From: Chelydra serpentina
Taxonomy: Eukaryota > Chordata > Testudines > Chelydridae
DNA length: 64,000 nt
Assembly: GCA_037349315.1 (NCBI GenBank)
Contig: JBAIAC010000048.1
Span: forward strand, 42,906,501 to 42,970,500
Reading direction: 5' to 3'
Position numbers and translations under genes: made by a program. This document shows, piece after piece, positions 60,743 to 64,000 of this stretch. How positions within the stretch are numbered: the stretch's first letter is position 1; each line of letters starts with the position of its first letter. Below the pieces are notes generated by a model. The model was not told where the DNA came from. It made no database searches and was given only the letters and a program-made list of their open reading frames with translations.

Positions 60743-61403
60743 GATGGGCAAAATACAGCCCGCGGGCTGCATCCAGCCAGACAGCCATTCTAATCTGGCC
60801 CTTGAGCTCCCGCTGGAAAGCAGGGTTTGGGGCTTGCCCCGCTCTGGCGCTCCAGTCGGGGACCAGGGTCGGGGGCCACTCCGCACAGCTCCCAGAAGCA
60901 GCGGTATGTCCCCCCTCCAGCTCCTATGTGTAGGGGCAGCTAGGGGGCTCCACTCCACACACTGCCCGCACCCCAAGCGCCGCCACCTCAGCTCCCATTG
61001 GCCGCGCCTCTGTGTAGGAGCCTAAGGGGGGACATGCCGCTGCTTCCAGGAGCCGCTTGAGGTAAGCGCCGCCCGAAGCCTGCATCTCTGAGCCACTCCC
61101 CCGCACCCCAACCCCCTGCCATAGCCCTGATCTCCCTCCCACACTCTGAACTCCTCAGTCTCAGCCCAGAGCATCCTCCACCCCAAACCCCTCAGCCCCA
61201 CCCCAGAGCCCGCACCACCAGCCAGAGCCCTCACGCCCCCCTGCACCGCACCCTCCCTGCCCCAGCTTGGAGCCCCCTCCCGTACCCTGAACTCCTCATT
61301 TCTGGCCCCACCCCGGAACCCACACCCCCAGCCAGAGCCCTCACCCACTCCCGCAGCATCCCAGCCCCAATTTCGTGAGCATTCATGGCCCGCCATACAA
61401 TTT
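60743..61403. mobile_element. GC-rich hAT-type MITE, right end truncated, inside the hAT remnant
   Basis: It begins CAGGGATGGGCAAAATACAG, CCCGCGGGCTGC and runs to AATTTCGTGAGCATTCATGG, CCCGCCATACAATTTT. The expected inverted end (...GCCCATCCCTG) is missing and hAT coding text resumes at once. Long open frames in it on both strands reflect high GC, not genes. Confidence 0.65.
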
Positions 61404-61680
61404 TCTGGTTGAAGTGGGAAGCGAATATCCTGTAATCTCTGACCTTGCTATCTCCATTCTGCTGCCCTTTTCAACAACATACCTGTGTGAATTAAGTTTT
61501 TCAAGCCTGACTTACATCAAGAACAGAGTGTCTGAGGTCCATGGAACAAGAGGTCAGAATGGCATTGTCAACGTGGAGAGGATTAAATGAGTATGTGCAC
61601 CAAGACAAGCTCAGCTGTCTCATTAAAAGTCTTTTTGTTATTTTTAATTTTTTATATATGTTTTTCTATATTTTTAATAG

Positions 61681-61842
61681 AATCTCAGCATGCATCACTG
61701 CTCTATTCATCGAATTCAGGGCAGCATTTTGGAGTTCCATTCCACATCAGATAGTGCTAGGCTTGGATCTCTGACCTGGAGTTTGGCATTTGATGCTGCT
61801 TCCAAAGCCATACAAAAAAAGAAGTGCCTCAAAGATGAAAAG
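61681..61842 (+). other. Unassigned 54-codon open block with flanking AG and GT
   Basis: Between TTTTTAATAG and GGTAAT lies 162 bp with no stop in one frame (exactly 54 codons, phase 0 on both sides). The reading contains HRIQGSILEFHSTSDSARLG and AFDAASKAIQKKKCLKDEK. I do not recognise it. It is on the strand opposite NSUN6 and lies within the hAT remnant, so it could be captured sequence or chance. No function is assigned. Confidence 0.3.
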
Positions 61843-61997
61843 GTAATACCATAAATCTTGATCTATATATATATCGTTAGTTGAGGTTTCTTAATTGGTA
61901 CAACTTTTGTATTATTTGTTGTTCATCACATAATAAAACAATTTTTTTATTTGGTATCTTGTTGGTGTGAATGTGTGAGTCAACTGAAAATACCTGT

Positions 61998-62064
61998 CAC
62001 AGTCTGTACAATATAGTTAATGATGTTAGAATGTAACATAATTAACTGTATTGTACAGACTGTG
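61998..62064. repeat. Hairpin inverted repeat, 24-bp arms
   Basis: The left arm (61998-62021) CACAGTCTGTACAATATAGT + TAAT pairs with the right arm (62041-62064) with one mismatch. Loop of 19 bases. Confidence 0.92.
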
Positions 62065-62911
62065 AAAGGCCAGGGTGGTAAACTGCTTAAAGTGAGACAA
62101 TAAGAGGCAGAGTTCATTTGGAGACAATATGGTGGTGTGCCTCAAAATAATTAAAGGTATGCCGCAGCAGAGAAAAGGTTGCAAATCACTCATCTAGAAA
62201 ACTATCTACGACTAATTTACAATGAACACAAATATGAAGAGCACTTGCTAAGGCAACCCAAGTGATTCCAATGACCATCACGAGAGGTAAGAAGGAACTG
62301 AGGGAGTTATGGGGCAGTTGGACCCTTTATACCAGTACACAGCGGTGCGCTCAAGTCACCCAAACAGGTACCACTAAAGGAAAAATTTTCAATGACTGTG
62401 CACAGGATGCACACATACCAAAAGGGGAATGCACATGTGAAATCACTCAAAGAACAATGAGCGTGCTTAAATACAGTATCATTTCAAACTGCATTATACA
62501 TTAAATCTCACCAGGAAATCTTTAGTGCATGCCATCAGGGTTTACATGGACCAATTAATACACAACACATTACTACACTTTAGAAATCACACCCCTCTAC
62601 TCAGCATTACTGATCTGTGTAGACAAGCCATTAGATGCAAGTAACCATTTCCAGTGTCTATTGGATAAACAGTGATTTTTTGATTTATTTATTTGCATTG
62701 GGGTGTTTTGACAGTGTTAATCTGTTAAAATCAGAAGCTCTATTTATACTGTATTTTATTTGTCTCCTAGACTGAAAAACTCCTAGGGGCAAGGACTTTG
62801 TCTTTCTGTGTTTTGTAAAGAGTTGTGGAGTCTTATGGCACTTTAGAAATAACTCCTTATGCTTCCCATACACCATCAGCTTCAAGGTTCTTGTACATTT
62901 CTCAACACTGC

Positions 62912-63748
62912 TGTCATAAATATAAAGGGAAGGGTAACAACCTTTATGTATGTAGTAACATAAAATCCCTCCTGGCCAGAGGTACAGACTCACTTTACCT
63001 GTAAGGGGTTAAGAAGCTCAAATAACCTGGTTGGCACCTGACCAAAAGGACCAATAAGGAAAGAAGATGCTTTCAAATTGGGGGGGGGGGGATGGGGGAG
63101 GGGAGAGAGGTTTTGTTTGCGCTCTCTTTGTTTGTTCCCTCTCTGGATGGAGAGAGAGACCAGGCAGGAAAAACATCTCCTGAAAACATACCTGAAATGA
63201 GCATCTAAGCTTACAAAAATTGTAAGTAAGGGCAAGGAAATGCGCTAGATTGTATTTTGTTTTAGCTTCTGAAATTTCCCTATGCTAAGAGGGAGTTTTA
63301 TTCCTGTTTTTTTGTAATTTTGAAGCTGAGCCTAGAGCGGAATCCTCTGTGTTTTAAACCTTTTTATTACCCTATAAAATTACCTTACATCCTGATTTTT
63401 GCAGGTGTGATTCTTTTACTTTTTCTTTAAATAAAGTTCTTCCTTTAAGAACCTGTTTGGTTTTCAGTGTCCTAGGGACAAAGGGTCTGGTCGGTACTCA
63501 TATTATTCTCAAGCCTCCCCAGGAAAGGGGGTGAAGGAGCGTGGGGGAATAGGGACTCCAAGTGACCCTTTTCCTGAATTTTTGTGTAAATCACTTGGTG
63601 GTGGCAGCAATACCGTCCACGGACAAGAAAAGGAATTGTACCTTGCGGAAGTTTTAATCTAAACTGATAGAATATAAGCTTAGGGTGTCTTTCTTGTGGG
63701 TCCCCACATCTGTACCCCAGAGTTCAGAGTGGGGAGGGAACCCTGACA
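62912..63748 (+). mobile_element. Solo LTR with 5-bp TSD ACTGC
   Basis: The 837-bp unit begins TGTCATAAATATAAAGGG and ends GGAACCCTGACA, an inverted TGTCA/TGACA pair. ACTGC flanks both sides (62907-62911 and 63749-63753). AATAAA near 63430 (TTTAAATAAAGTTCTTCC) is a likely LTR polyA signal, and the conserved GTGGTGGCAGCAATA lies near 63599. It matches an LTR type I know to be common in turtles. No internal region is adjacent. Confidence 0.93.
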
Positions 63749-64000
63749 ACTGCCCTACACATTATTAATGCTTCTGCTAAACAAAGATTAGAACACTTTA
63801 AAAAAATGGTCACAAATGTCCACTAAAACCAGATCAGTTTGACACAAATAAGATTTCATTTGTAATAAGTGACTATGTGATAAGACAGACCTGTATTTAT
63901 TTCAATAATTCTGACATGCTGCAAAGTAAGTATGTTCAAATATTAATGATTTGCTATTGTGTGTTACTCTGTGGATATCAATAGACAAGCGAAGTAAGTC

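Larger units (their letters stand above)
60472..62204 (+). mobile_element. hAT transposase-derived remnant (ZBED-like) inside the outer DIRS
   Basis: Plus-strand fragments read SHSFLHHEALIAETLPTELS and LVLDEAVKIVNFIQNVVTSE. Then come CHFNELNRKMQSRNKDHLSS and TDKLHGFRSK (to 60742), and after an insertion EYPVISDLAISILLPFSTTY, then LCELSFSSLTYIKNRVSEV (61410-61530). The last block is the hAT C-terminal dimerisation region. The middle of the transposase is missing. The 3' end GTATGCCGCAGCAGAGAAAA, GGTTGCAAATCACT at 62158-62195 resembles a hAT terminus. Not functional. Confidence 0.75.
52612..62465 (-). mobile_element. Outer DIRS retrotransposon, inverted terminal repeats, interrupted by other elements
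   Basis: The left end (about 52612-52860) and the right end (about 62210-62465) are inverted copies. Left CATGTCCATTCCACTCTTGG, GTGTGCATGCACCCTGTGCA and GGAAATTTTTCCCTTAGTGG correspond on the other strand to the right end. Inverted rather than direct repeats, and no target duplication, fit DIRS. Minus-strand remnants are a tyrosine-recombinase-like piece (53560-52860; for example VQLATISAFHLHVDNHSV) and an RNase H-downstream piece (60470-60190; LPWRNKLYYGFPP). The gag-like and RT regions are absent. The inner DIRS and a hAT remnant occupy the gaps. Remaining pieces are full of stops. Confidence 0.8.
51161..64000 (-). other. NSUN6: NSUN6 large intron (at least 12.8 kb), mostly nested transposons
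   Basis: No further NSUN6 exon is recognised between 51160 and the right edge, so this intron exceeds the window. 51161-52610 is AT-rich sequence without a named element. 52612-62465 is the nested DIRS complex. 62470-62900 and 63760-64000 show nothing clear. Confidence 0.8.

Noticed and set aside
60633..61396. Open frames of 93-130 codons on both strands
   Set aside because: Mostly within a GC-rich MITE; only the hAT-like fragments at the edges carry family motifs.
51161..64000. Search for the NSUN6 exon with the LCAAPGGKT loop and earlier exons
   Set aside because: No matching coding text with splice sites was seen on the minus strand, so they must lie beyond the right edge.

Overview
This window is vertebrate nuclear DNA and very probably comes from a cryptodiran turtle. 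There is no bacterial or viral gene layout. The coding sequence is two sets of short exons with GT/AG splice sites and conserved phases, separated by kilobases of transposon-rich intron. The repeats point to a turtle: a tRNA-derived SINE with a CR1 tail (21111-21293), many CR1 LINEs, DIRS elements, a two-gene PIF/Harbinger element, Penelope-like tails, hAT-type MITEs and LTRs of turtle type. No database search was possible, so family names rest on motif recognition.

Two host genes face each other. On the plus strand, 2705-28550 holds the last five coding exons of CACNB2, the voltage-gated calcium channel beta-2 subunit: the end of the guanylate-kinase-like domain and the His/Arg/Ser-rich C-terminal tail ending WNRDVYIRQ. 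On the minus strand, 51160-42965 holds the last four coding exons of NSUN6, an RNA m5C methyltransferase, including both catalytic cysteine motifs. The 5' exons of both genes lie outside the window, CACNB2 to the left and NSUN6 to the right. The same convergent CACNB2-NSUN6 order is known in human, so this is a conserved syntenic block.

Layout: 1-1242 is a 5'-truncated CR1 with an open reverse-transcriptase frame that runs off the left edge. 1243-28055 is CACNB2 exons and introns with a Penelope-like remnant, hAT MITEs, MIR fragments and one complete tRNA-SINE. 28551-42964 is the intergenic space, dominated by a 4.8-kb Harbinger element (33630-38428) with a Myb-like gene and a DDE transposase gene converging on paired polyA signals, and by a CR1 copy split by a MITE. 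42965-51160 is the NSUN6 3' half with a solo LTR in an intron. 51161-64000 is one large NSUN6 intron. It contains a nested set of elements: an outer DIRS (about 52612-62465) interrupted by an inner DIRS (about 53573-60190), which is interrupted by a CR1 (55720-57442), while a hAT remnant with its own insertions also lies inside the outer DIRS. A second solo LTR (62912-63748) follows.

The window is best read as a conserved vertebrate gene pair around which several transposon lineages have accumulated, often inside one another, which gives a relative insertion chronology. I did not find an undescribed host system. The most unusual structures are the nested DIRS set, the Harbinger element carrying an 80-bp tandem repeat in its intron, and an unexplained splice-flanked open block at 61681-61842.
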